Part shown: positions 1 to 7,418 of the stretch, piece by piece
Layout: each line of letters opens with the position of its first letter
Numbering within the stretch: position 1 is the first letter of the stretch
Source of the DNA: Confluentibacter citreus
GTDB taxonomy: Bacteria > Bacteroidota > Bacteroidia > Flavobacteriales > Flavobacteriaceae
Assembly: GCF_002807055.1 (NCBI RefSeq)
Contig: NZ_NIXN01000001.1
Location: 186,001 to 250,000 of the forward strand
Direction of reading: 5' to 3'
Length of the DNA: 64,000 nt
The notes under the pieces: generated by a model
What the model saw: the letters and a program-made list of their open reading frames with translations, nothing else
Databases searched by the model: none
Told to the model about the DNA's origin: nothing
Made by a program: the position numbers and the translations under genes

Positions 1-141
1 CGGCTTAAAAAATTATTACCCCCATTAGGTAAAGTAAGCGTTTTAAGAATAACCGATAAACAATTTGGTAATATTATGAACTTTTGGGGTCGTTCTGAAG
101 TACCCAAAGAACCACAGCCCACACAATTGGAATTGTTTTAA
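1..141 (+). CDS. cas2: CRISPR-associated endonuclease Cas2, C-terminal fragment
   Basis: An open frame runs in from the left edge and ends at TAA 139-141, giving the last 46 residues of a protein. The stretch KVSVLRITDKQFGNI followed by FWG and a tail ending QLELF is what I recognise as the C-terminus of Bacteroidota type II-C Cas2, the ferredoxin-fold partner of the Cas1 integrase in spacer acquisition. The context agrees, because a CRISPR array starts 106 bp downstream and cas9 lies beyond it. The N-terminal half, and presumably cas1, lie outside the window. Only the tail is visible, so the call rests on that motif and the neighbourhood. Confidence 0.8.
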   Translation, partial: RLKKLLPPLGKVSVLRITDKQFGNIMNFWGRSEVPKEPQPTQLELF

Positions 142-247
142 AATAAAAAAAATGCCTCAATCTTGCCTTATCACTGCAAAAAAGAAGCATTTTTTATTAC
201 GATATATTACGATATTATATTGATTATTAGAAGGTAACGAGCCAACT
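142..247. other. cas2-proximal flank of the CRISPR array (candidate acquisition leader)
   Basis: This is 106 bp of AT-rich DNA between the cas2 stop and the first repeat. It contains a perfect tandem 10-bp repeat, ATTACGATAT twice (196-215). Leaders are typically AT-rich and next to the adaptation genes. In type II-C systems the acquisition end can lie opposite to the start of crRNA transcription, which would fit transcription from the cas9 side toward cas2. All repeats are identical, so repeat decay gives no polarity. The leader assignment is an inference. Confidence 0.4.
147..195 (+). terminator. possible cas2 terminator hairpin
   Basis: AAAAAATGC (147-155) is complementary to GCATTTTTT (187-195), placing a 9-bp AT-rich stem and a T-run just after the cas2 stop. 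The loop is long (31 nt), so this is a weak candidate. It could also stop transcripts leaving the array leftward. Confidence 0.35.
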
Positions 248-2853
248 AATATCGTGTTTTCTAATCTTTAATCAAACCACAACGAGGCAATGCTGTTGTA
301 TAAACCACAGAATAATATCGTGTTTTCTAATCTTTAATCAAACCACAACGGGGTCTGCCTTTAAGGTCATCGTGTAATTAATATCGTGTTTTCTAATCTT
401 TAATCAAACCACAACGGATGAAATATCATTGTTTAATATAGCCTTAATATCGTGTTTTCTAATCTTTAATCAAACCACAACAAATACTGAATAACATCTG
501 TTTGAAGTTCTAATATCGTGTTTTCTAATCTTTAATCAAACCACAACTACAGCTCACCTGTGTCTTTATTGATAACAAATATCGTGTTTTCTAATCTTTA
601 ATCAAACCACAACAAACATCGCACCATCCTTCAAGAAAGTATCAATATCGTGTTTTCTAATCTTTAATCAAACCACAACAAGTTTGCACCTTCAATATTT
701 ACTTTATTTAATATCGTGTTTTCTAATCTTTAATCAAACCACAACGTACACTACACTGTACCAATAGCACACACAATATCGTGTTTTCTAATCTTTAATC
801 AAACCACAACAAACGCATCACTCATATTTGTAGAAAACAAAATATCGTGTTTTCTAATCTTTAATCAAACCACAACTAAAAGTTGGTTTTACTATTTCAA
901 AAAAAAAATATCGTGTTTTCTAATCTTTAATCAAACCACAACCGTTAGGGTATTTTTCTATTCCAGCATCATAATATCGTGTTTTCTAATCTTTAATCAA
1001 ACCACAACATGATACACATCATAGCGTAAACCAGGAATAATATCGTGTTTTCTAATCTTTAATCAAACCACAACTCCAGCGTTCATTGGTACGCCATTCC
1101 ATTCAATATCGTGTTTTCTAATCTTTAATCAAACCACAACGGTTAATGCTTCGTGGTGTGCTTCAAAATGAATATCGTGTTTTCTAATCTTTAATCAAAC
1201 CACAACTATATAATTCTAAATTTGTTATTCTTGACAAATATCGTGTTTTCTAATCTTTAATCAAACCACAACTAAATAGGTTAAGTTATAAGACCGAAAA
1301 AAAATATCGTGTTTTCTAATCTTTAATCAAACCACAACTATTAGCTTTGTTTTGCGTGTGTGTATCTAAATATCGTGTTTTCTAATCTTTAATCAAACCA
1401 CAACTAGAAATGTACCTGTTTTGGCTCTTATCATAATATCGTGTTTTCTAATCTTTAATCAAACCACAACTAACGGACGAACAAATGTTAGAGGCTTTGA
1501 ATATCGTGTTTTCTAATCTTTAATCAAACCACAACAGGTGTAATGATTCCTTTGGATGAGTATGTAATATCGTGTTTTCTAATCTTTAATCAAACCACAA
1601 CTGGTCTAATATCACCGCATATTCGGTGCATAATATCGTGTTTTCTAATCTTTAATCAAACCACAACTTCAAGGACATTGTAAATACAAGGTACAATAAT
1701 ATCGTGTTTTCTAATCTTTAATCAAACCACAACAGCACTAGATATATTATTAACTCCTGCCCTAATATCGTGTTTTCTAATCTTTAATCAAACCACAACT
1801 AAGATATGCCATTAATAGATATTTATAAAAATATCGTGTTTTCTAATCTTTAATCAAACCACAACACCTGGAGATATACACATGACTACGACAAAAATAT
1901 CGTGTTTTCTAATCTTTAATCAAACCACAACGCCCCTGTCAATCGTTGCTGTTCTATGTCAATATCGTGTTTTCTAATCTTTAATCAAACCACAACAGTG
2001 GAAGGTTATACCGATGTGATGGCGTTAATATCGTGTTTTCTAATCTTTAATCAAACCACAACAGTTATTGCCTAATAACGAACTACCATATAAATATCGT
2101 GTTTTCTAATCTTTAATCAAACCACAACTATTCTATAAAACTATTGTTTTCGCCACGAAATATCGTGTTTTCTAATCTTTAATCAAACCACAACAACAGA
2201 TGTTAAAAAGTTTTACATAGCAGTAATATCGTGTTTTCTAATCTTTAATCAAACCACAACCAATATCATCTGATAATAAAATTCATTGTAATATCGTGTT
2301 TTCTAATCTTTAATCAAACCACAACTATTTTATTCGTTAATATTATCCTCAATAAAATATCGTGTTTTCTAATCTTTAATCAAACCACAACATGTTTATG
2401 AAAGCCAATTAGCAACTATAAAATATCGTGTTTTCTAATCTTTAATCAAACCACAACGTTATATACAAGTGGCAACGCAAGGCTATTAATATCGTGTTTT
2501 CTAATCTTTAATCAAACCACAACCATTCGTTGAACAGCCCTATCCTATATTCCAATATCGTGTTTTCTAATCTTTAATCAAACCACAACGGTAATAATGT
2601 TACTGAATTACAGTTTGATAATATCGTGTTTTCTAATCTTTAATCAAACCACAACCGACTTCCCTCATTTGTGTGAATAAATCTTAATATCGTGTTTTCT
2701 AATCTTTAATCAAACCACAACATAATAGTTGTACGGTTTCATAGGTTACTAAATATCGTGTTTTCTAATCTTTAATCAAACCACAACATAGCAGTATTTT
2801 AAACGAATTAAAATTAAAATATCGTGTTTTCTAATCTTTAATCAAACCACAAC
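248..2853 (-). CRISPR. Type II-C CRISPR array, 40 repeats and 39 spacers
   Basis: I counted 40 copies of a 36-bp repeat (first 248-283, last 2818-2853), all apparently identical. As crRNA the repeat begins GTTGTGGTTTGATTAAAG and ends AACACGATATT on the minus strand; the plus strand shows the complement ending in CCACAAC. Spacers are 30 nt except four of 29 nt (746-774, 1471-1499, 1932-1960, 2261-2289). I saw no duplicated spacers. The strand follows from the tracrRNA at about 6455-6546: its anti-repeat pairs with the GTTGTG end, so crRNAs must read right to left toward cas2. The array lies between cas2 and the 3' end of cas9, with both genes pointing into it. The length and lack of decayed repeats suggest an active or recently active array. 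Confidence 0.98.
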
Positions 2854-2870
2854 GTAAAATCCGTTGGCAG

Positions 2871-2887
2871 AAAATCGGGAGATTTTC
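2871..2887. other. hairpin at the cas9-side edge of the array
   Basis: GAAAATC-ggga-GATTTTC is a 7-bp stem with a 4-nt loop (2870-2887). It lies between the last repeat and the inverted degenerate repeat. It could be part of the transcript that enters the array or a processing or stop signal. No function can be assigned from sequence. Confidence 0.4.
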
Positions 2888-2888
2888 C

Positions 2889-2924
2889 GTTGTGGTTTGA
2901 GATGTTTAAGATTATGAAAATCTT
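2889..2924 (+). repeat. degenerate inverted CRISPR repeat / anti-repeat-like element
   Basis: GTTGTGGTTTGA at 2889-2900 matches the first 12 nt of the crRNA repeat exactly but on the opposite strand from the array. After a few inserted bases, TTTAAGATTA and GAAAA follow, resembling the rest of the repeat. A leftward pre-crRNA starting upstream would therefore contain an anti-repeat-like segment 35 nt before the first true repeat and could fold on it. It may be an inverted relic repeat, a decayed tracrRNA anti-repeat, or a cis-structure. Confidence 0.7.
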
Positions 2925-2946
2925 ATGTCAATGAACTTTTTATATA

Positions 2947-2960
2947 GTCATTAAAATGAC
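2947..2960 (-). terminator. possible cas9 terminator hairpin
   Basis: GTCATT-AA-AATGAC is a perfect small palindrome 3 nt beyond the cas9 stop codon. On the minus strand it is followed by an AT-rich tract rather than a clean T-run, so it is a weak terminator candidate. Confidence 0.3.
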
Positions 2961-2963
2961 AAA

Positions 2964-5900
2964 TTATGCTCTTTTAATTTTTCCTGAAACTGAAACTTTA
3001 ACTCTCAAAGGGTTAAAAGTGTCCCAACCTGTTTTTCCTTCTCCAAAGCTTTGGATTCTTACATAAAAAGGTTGAAAATTATTCTGAATTGATGCTTCTG
3101 TATTTAACCTAAATTCATAAAATTTAGAAGACAACTTTTGTATCCTATACAAATGTTCTTTCAAAACTTCATAATCTGGATTTTCCCAATTAATTTCTTC
3201 CTCTTTTAAACCCAACAAAAACATATCATTGATATGTAAAGTGGTTATAATTTCTTTTCCGTCAATTGGTAATTTATATACAGATTCTCCTGTTCGCTTC
3301 CGTTCTACAACAGTCCAAAAAGTGACCACTTCTTCTTTTAAGTTTCCTTTTTCATCTTTATAAATTAAAACATGATGATTATTTCTTGGATTCACCCATT
3401 GGTTGACATTGTCTTTTAGTTTTTCAGCACCACCAATATTTTCTTTAACCCTTACTTTTAATATAGGTACTGGTTCACCGTTTTTATTAGGCAAGAAAAT
3501 TTGTGGTTGCTTTATACCATTTTCATCAACAATAAAGAAAGTATTGTTGGGAATAACTCCTTTTACAAAACCGCCTAAAACTTGTATTCGTTTTATAATA
3601 AGTAATTTAATGGTTTCGTCTACTACTTTTTCCAATTGTTTTTCGTTAGTCAGACTGTCTATTGGTTTTCTAACATGAAAAGCTTCTTCTCCATTGAACG
3701 TTCGCTTTCCAAAAACGGTTTCCTTATGTAACTGCCCACGAGCAGCTATTCCTAGATTTATATGCTTTTTTCCATTCTTTTCTGTTATATGGGTTCTAAC
3801 CGTAATATCATTTGAAACACGCTTATGTGAGACCAATATGTTTTCAACAGCTTTTTCAGCATCATACCTGAAGGTTTGCCATGGCATTGGAAATTCTTTT
3901 AATTCTGGTTTTCTATTATACCTATTCCACTTTGACAATTCTTGAACATACGTCACTTTTGTACAAGCCATAACCAATGCATCAACGGCATGATGCCTGT
4001 GGTCTTCACGGGTTTTAGCGTTTTCAACATTTAAAACAGAATTCAATCCCCATTTTTGGCAAAGATTAGAAGTGGCTTGCCCTGGTGAAACGATTACTTT
4101 ATTACAAATCTTAGAAAGATAATTTTTAGCTTCTTTACTTATATATCTTGTATCGTTTAACTGTCTAGAAGAAAAATCATCATCAAATTTTTGTTGTACA
4201 AAACGTTTGAATTTTTGATACGCATTTGGATATTCTTTAGTGTCAGAAAACAATTTTAAAGCTCTTTCTTTTATGGCTGACCAATGGGCTTCGTCATTTC
4301 CATAATATTCAAAGGGTGTTTTATTTCCTTTTAAAGTATTTTCTTTAGCGTAACATAAAGTTTTATTTGAAAAACTATCATTTAAAGAACGACTCCAAGG
4401 ATGGATATGTTCGATTTGAACTTCTCCAGAAAACAATTGATGTACAGAAATTGTTTTTCCTGTGTAAGGACAAACATGCTTACATTCTTCCCATAGTTTG
4501 TAAAGTAAGATATTATCATGTGTAATTCTTTGACCTTCTTCTAATAGTCTTGCTTTTATCCTATCATTTTCACGTTCTAATCTATTTTGCTCTTTTCTGA
4601 TTTTATTTCGCTGTGACTTTGAAATTTTCAAATCACGAGCCATTTCAACATTTATTTCATCAATTTTCCCATGCTCCTCAATTAGTTCATTGACCAATTT
4701 TCGTAATTCAAATAAAGCTGTTATTACAATTGGATTTCTTATCGCTTGAATCTCTTTGTCCGCTTCCTTTCCTAGCGGCAATTTTTCTAACAATTCAGTT
4801 ACATCAATGGTTGCTGAATGATGGTATAATTTGCGTAATTGATTATCTGAAACATTATAATCATTACGAAGAATGTCTTTTATAATATCAATAAATCCGC
4901 CTTTAGTTTTGGAACGAATAATTCCTTCCACATTATCAATTATTTCTAATTGTTTTTGATTATTTGTGTCGGAATCATTTTGCCACTTAGAACCAAAAAC
5001 ATTTTTGATTCCACCCATAACCACGGCAACATCATAAGTATATCCTTGCTTAAGAAAAGGCAAAATATTAAATATTGCTTTACGGCTCAAACTGGAATAA
5101 CCATCTTTAACATTGAATTTTGAAATATCATTTGCCTGTTCTTCAGTAAAATCCCAATTCTTAATGGCATATTCTTTTAAATTAGATTTGCTATCAAAAA
5201 AATACAATACATGCCAAATATCTTCTTGTTCCTTTTCTGAAAATTCAAACCATCGTTTACCAAAGAATTTTTTGTTATATAAATTTGAAATAGTATGCGT
5301 TCCTACAATTTTATCATCATCTTTATAATTGAATTTGAATTCAGCACTTTCTTTCCCAATAACTTTTCTAATCTTCTTAAATTCAGGCTTTTCATTGGCG
5401 TATAGAAATTCTACCATTTTCTCTTTTTCTTCTTGCGAGATTTTCTTTCCGTTATATTCAACTGTATTTACCCATTGCCAAACTCTAAATTGTTCAAATG
5501 GAATGGCACTAATTGGACATTTGGTTTTGGTTGGTTCAAAAGAACAATTACCAACTAAATGTTTCTGTGAACGCAATGGTCGTTGATGAAATAAAATACC
5601 ATCTTCTTTATAACCATCTAATTTTCTGCCACCAAATAATGTTTTTAAATCTTCATTTAAGCTAGAATGGAATTGAGCTTGTTTATTCCAAATCAATTCA
5701 AACTCATCAACGTACATTTTACGTGTGGTATACCTATTCCGAATTCTTTCCAAACCATCTTGAAAAGGTTGATTTTCTTTTGGATAAATTTCAAATAAAT
5801 AAGACCCTAAAGTTTTATCTTGAATGCTTTCTTGTGTTTTAGTAATTCCGATTTTACCTTCTTTTTCGTTTCCTTTAAAAATTGCTCCATCATCATTTCC

Positions 5901-6353
5901 ACCTTTTCTACTATTACTCAAAAATCCACGTCTTTGAATTAAATGATAAAAAATTCTACCAATTTCTTCTAAAGATAATTTTTCATTCAAAGCTTTTTGG
6001 CGTAATTCATAAGGATTTAAAGCAAACCAATTTGCTAATTTTTCAGATGGAAATTGCTTGGTTTTTTTCCAATCTTCAAAATCAGTAGTCAGCATTGGGC
6101 ACATTTTATTTTCGGAAAGTGCCTTCAATAAAATTTTCTTTCTCAATCTTTTTCTGAAAAATTGTCTTCTAACTCCTCTTGCTCCTGTTCTTCCAGCATT
6201 TTTAGACATTTCTCGTCCTTCACCTTCCCCTAAATTCTCAACACCCATTGGAAATATTCTGCTTCCTATACCCAAAATCTTGTTTTCAGCATCTTCAATT
6301 AATGCCCAACCAATCGAATTAGTCCCCAAATCCAATCCTAAAATCTTTGCCAT
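2964..6353 (-). CDS. cas9: CRISPR-associated endonuclease Cas9, type II-C
   Basis: This 1129-residue RNA-guided DNA nuclease is in the compact size range of subtype II-C. RuvC-I is GLDLGTNSIGWA with Asp8. The arginine-rich bridge helix covers about 55-75 (RTGARGVRRQFFRKRLRKK). RuvC-II is INVEMARDL with Glu570. The HNH motif QIEHIHPWS has predicted catalytic His649, preceded by CPYTGK. RuvC-III is DHRHHAVDALV with His788 and Asp791. All catalytic residues are present, so the enzyme looks intact. The start is ATG at 6353, giving the expected MAKILGLDLG opening. The gene converges on the array and is divergent from the tracrRNA, which begins about 100 bp upstream. A TATATTTA element (6373-6380, minus) may be its promoter. 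No csn2 or cas4 is visible; cas1 should lie left of the window. Confidence 0.98.
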   Translation of the reverse strand: MAKILGLDLGTNSIGWALIEDAENKILGIGSRIFPMGVENLGEGEGREMSKNAGRTGARGVRRQFFRKRLRKKILLKALSENKMCPMLTTDFEDWKKTKQFPSEKLANWFALNPYELRQKALNEKLSLEEIGRIFYHLIQRRGFLSNSRKGGNDDGAIFKGNEKEGKIGITKTQESIQDKTLGSYLFEIYPKENQPFQDGLERIRNRYTTRKMYVDEFELIWNKQAQFHSSLNEDLKTLFGGRKLDGYKEDGILFHQRPLRSQKHLVGNCSFEPTKTKCPISAIPFEQFRVWQWVNTVEYNGKKISQEEKEKMVEFLYANEKPEFKKIRKVIGKESAEFKFNYKDDDKIVGTHTISNLYNKKFFGKRWFEFSEKEQEDIWHVLYFFDSKSNLKEYAIKNWDFTEEQANDISKFNVKDGYSSLSRKAIFNILPFLKQGYTYDVAVVMGGIKNVFGSKWQNDSDTNNQKQLEIIDNVEGIIRSKTKGGFIDIIKDILRNDYNVSDNQLRKLYHHSATIDVTELLEKLPLGKEADKEIQAIRNPIVITALFELRKLVNELIEEHGKIDEINVEMARDLKISKSQRNKIRKEQNRLERENDRIKARLLEEGQRITHDNILLYKLWEECKHVCPYTGKTISVHQLFSGEVQIEHIHPWSRSLNDSFSNKTLCYAKENTLKGNKTPFEYYGNDEAHWSAIKERALKLFSDTKEYPNAYQKFKRFVQQKFDDDFSSRQLNDTRYISKEAKNYLSKICNKVIVSPGQATSNLCQKWGLNSVLNVENAKTREDHRHHAVDALVMACTKVTYVQELSKWNRYNRKPELKEFPMPWQTFRYDAEKAVENILVSHKRVSNDITVRTHITEKNGKKHINLGIAARGQLHKETVFGKRTFNGEEAFHVRKPIDSLTNEKQLEKVVDETIKLLIIKRIQVLGGFVKGVIPNNTFFIVDENGIKQPQIFLPNKNGEPVPILKVRVKENIGGAEKLKDNVNQWVNPRNNHHVLIYKDEKGNLKEEVVTFWTVVERKRTGESVYKLPIDGKEIITTLHINDMFLLGLKEEEINWENPDYEVLKEHLYRIQKLSSKFYEFRLNTEASIQNNFQPFYVRIQSFGEGKTGWDTFNPLRVKVSVSGKIKRA

Positions 6354-6442
6354 AATTCTTCGTTTAAAAATTTAAATATAACTAGAATATTTAAATAAAA
6401 AAATACCTACAAGTAAGTGTTTTATTTTCTATGAAATTTTGT

Positions 6443-6450
6443 TATATTTA
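6443..6450 (+). promoter_or_regulatory. -7 promoter element of tracrRNA
   Basis: TATATTTA fits the Bacteroidota -7 consensus TAnnTTTG with one mismatch and sits just ahead of the anti-repeat, predicting a start near 6455. No convincing TTTG -33 element is seen. Confidence 0.5.
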
Positions 6451-6454
6451 CCAC

Positions 6455-6546
6455 AGATTAAACTTTCTAATCTTTAATCTTATCACAATAAGGCTATATG
6501 CCGTAGATGAAAATCTTTAGTCCCGCTTCGGTGGGGCTTTTTTTTG
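6455..6546 (+). ncRNA. tracrRNA for Cas9
   Basis: The anti-repeat at about 6465-6487 pairs with the crRNA repeat. TTTCTAATCTTTAATC (16 nt) is complementary to the middle of the repeat, then after a 4-nt bulge CACAA pairs with its 5' TTGTG. The 3' body follows: TAAGG, a GGC-TATAT-GCC nexus stem (6492-6502), an AGAT-GAAA-ATCT tetraloop hairpin (6505-6516), and a terminator AGTCCCGC-TTCG-GTGGGGCT (6519-6538) with eight T. This order of lower stem, bulge, nexus and terminal hairpins is the canonical tracrRNA layout. The gene lies between cas9 and a duplicate of its own tail at 6869-6926. The 5' end is estimated from the promoter-like TATATTTA. Confidence 0.93.
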
Positions 6547-6711
6547 TTCTTTCAATGATACAAATACTTCAACTATTTTTGATATAGGCAATACTTGAAA
6601 TAAAGAGGTTATATTCTGAGTTATTTTATCTCCTTTTCTACTGGGTATTATCCAGTAAAGAATTATTAAAACAACAATAAAAATCATAACAGCTATTAAA
6701 TTATAATTCAT
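6517..6711 (-). CDS. small hypothetical membrane protein between the two tracrRNA copies
   Basis: A 64-residue frame starts at ATG 6711 with AGG six bases upstream. A longer TTG start at 6720 is possible. Residues about 3-22 form one strongly hydrophobic segment (LIAVMIFIVVLIILYWIIP), followed by SRKGDK and an amphipathic tail. The last residues (KKAPPKRD) are encoded by the reverse strand of the tracrRNA terminator hairpin, so the gene overlaps the tracrRNA tail by about 30 bp on the opposite strand. I do not recognise a family. It could be a real single-pass membrane peptide or a chance frame in AT-rich DNA. Confidence 0.4.
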   Translation of the reverse strand: MNYNLIAVMIFIVVLIILYWIIPSRKGDKITQNITSLFQVLPISKIVEVFVSLKEQKKAPPKRD

Positions 6712-6781
6712 TATCCTCAATTTTATTTCACAATATTACAAATTAATATGTAATGAGTAGAATATTTTTAAATTAATTTTT

Positions 6782-6789
6782 TACATTTG
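6782..6789 (+). promoter_or_regulatory. -7 promoter element for the second tracrRNA-like gene
   Basis: TACATTTG is a perfect match to TAnnTTTG. It would start a transcript near 6795 that reads into the duplicated tracrRNA body about 75 nt later. Confidence 0.5.
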
Positions 6790-6794
6790 TAGAA

Positions 6795-6926
6795 CTTATG
6801 ACAAGTATATGAATTTATATCATTGTAATGAGTAGTCGTGAGTTGTATTAATATTAAACTTCCCATGATAAGGCTATATGCCGTAGATGAAAATCTTTAG
6901 TCCTGCTTCGGTGGGACTTTTTTTTG
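6795..6926 (+). ncRNA. second tracrRNA-like RNA lacking the anti-repeat
   Basis: Positions 6869-6926 repeat the whole tracrRNA 3' body (TAAGG nexus, AGAT-GAAA-ATCT hairpin, UUCG terminator and T-run) with only two substitutions. Both keep the terminator stem paired: a C-G pair becomes U-G, and a U-G pair becomes U-A. The 9-nt ATTAAACTT before the anti-repeat is also shared (6853-6861 versus 6457-6465). Between these blocks the true tracrRNA has its anti-repeat, whereas this copy has only CCCATGA. The RNA could bind Cas9 through its tail but should not pair with crRNA in the usual way. The 5' end is estimated from the TACATTTG element. It could be a regulatory RNA, a natural single-guide-like RNA or a decaying duplicate. 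Confidence 0.7.
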
Positions 6927-7019
6927 CATTATATTTTTAGGAAAATAAAAGGAAATGCCATAAAACAAAAAAGCATCCCAATTTTCTAAAAGAAAAAAGG
7001 AAAGCTTTCCATCGGCTTG

Positions 7020-7038
7020 TGCTGAATTTATTTCAGCA
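7020..7038. repeat. REP-like palindrome CTGAA-N5-TTCAG
   Basis: TGCTGAA-tttat-TTCAGCA is one of five palindromes in the window with the core CTGAA-N5-TTCAG. The others are at 16934, 16972, 47690 and 47750. Confidence 0.6.
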
Positions 7039-7127
7039 TCTCAACCACCCCATTTTACTGGGACAACACAACTTCTTTAAAGTGCCAAAAAAAGCCCTAA
7101 TTTCTCAGAGCTCTTTAGCAATTTTAG

Positions 7128-7201
7128 CGGTCTGGACGGGACTCGAACCCGCGACCTTCGCCGTGACAGGGCGACATTCTAACCAACTGAACTACCAGAC
7201 C
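7128..7201 (-). tRNA. tRNA-Asp (GTC)
   Basis: The minus strand folds as a standard tRNA. The acceptor stem is GGTCTGG/CCAGACC, the D-arm contains AGTTCAGTTGGTTAGA, and the anticodon arm CGCC-CTGTCAC-GGCG has anticodon GTC. The T-arm is CGGGTTCGAGTCCCG and the discriminator is G. CCA is not encoded. A consensus promoter lies 62-92 bp upstream. Confidence 0.97.
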
Positions 7202-7262
7202 GTTGCTTTATTGCGGTCCTGCCCGACTAAAATATTGTTCATCTTAATCGTTCAGGCGGGTG

Positions 7263-7293
7263 CAAATATACATGCCTTTTTTTATATGGCAAA
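7263..7293 (-). promoter_or_regulatory. promoter of tRNA-Asp
   Basis: On the minus strand TTTG (7290-7293), a 19-bp spacer and TATATTTG (7263-7270) perfectly match the Bacteroidota -33/-7 consensus. This predicts a roughly 58-nt 5' leader on the tRNA precursor. It is one of the best promoters in the window. Confidence 0.8.
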
Positions 7294-7387
7294 TGTTTTT
7301 TTGTGTTTTTTAATTTTATTTTAATTAAGCGCTATGTTATAATCTTTTACCATAAAATAAACAACTTTAAAACCAATAGTTTGTTAT

Positions 7388-7418
7388 CCCTCCCCTTTGG
7401 AAAGGCTAGGCGGGGCTT
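7388..7418. repeat. GC-rich repeat element, left copy flanking the DUF58 gene
   Basis: Read on the minus strand, this begins AGCCCCGCCTAGCC and ends AAGGGGAGGG, closely matching the plus-strand element at 8350-8381. The two form an inverted pair around the DUF58 gene. Both contain a short internal CCCC/GGGG palindrome and are much more GC-rich than their surroundings. Confidence 0.6.

Noticed and set aside
248-2853. A promoter inside every CRISPR repeat, as in Neisseria type II-C
   Set aside because: The repeat contains TTTG and ends in GATATT, but TAnnTTTG cannot be completed within the repeat and would depend on each spacer; the evidence is too weak.
248-2853. Self-targeting spacers against genes in this window
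   Set aside because: By eye none of the spacers matches a gene in the window over its length. The only guessable target is a primase motif not encoded here.
2964-6353. Several 70-105 aa plus-strand frames inside cas9
   Set aside because: They are antisense shadows of a continuous, motif-complete Cas9 frame and have no promoter or family similarity.
6361-6440. Protospacer for the second tracrRNA-like RNA in the cas9 promoter
   Set aside because: Shared words such as ACAAGTA and TAGAATATTT are short and AT-rich; they do not exceed what chance would give.
7019-7324. A 101-aa plus-strand frame
   Set aside because: It runs through the tRNA-Asp gene on the opposite strand and a REP-like palindrome, so it is not a protein gene.
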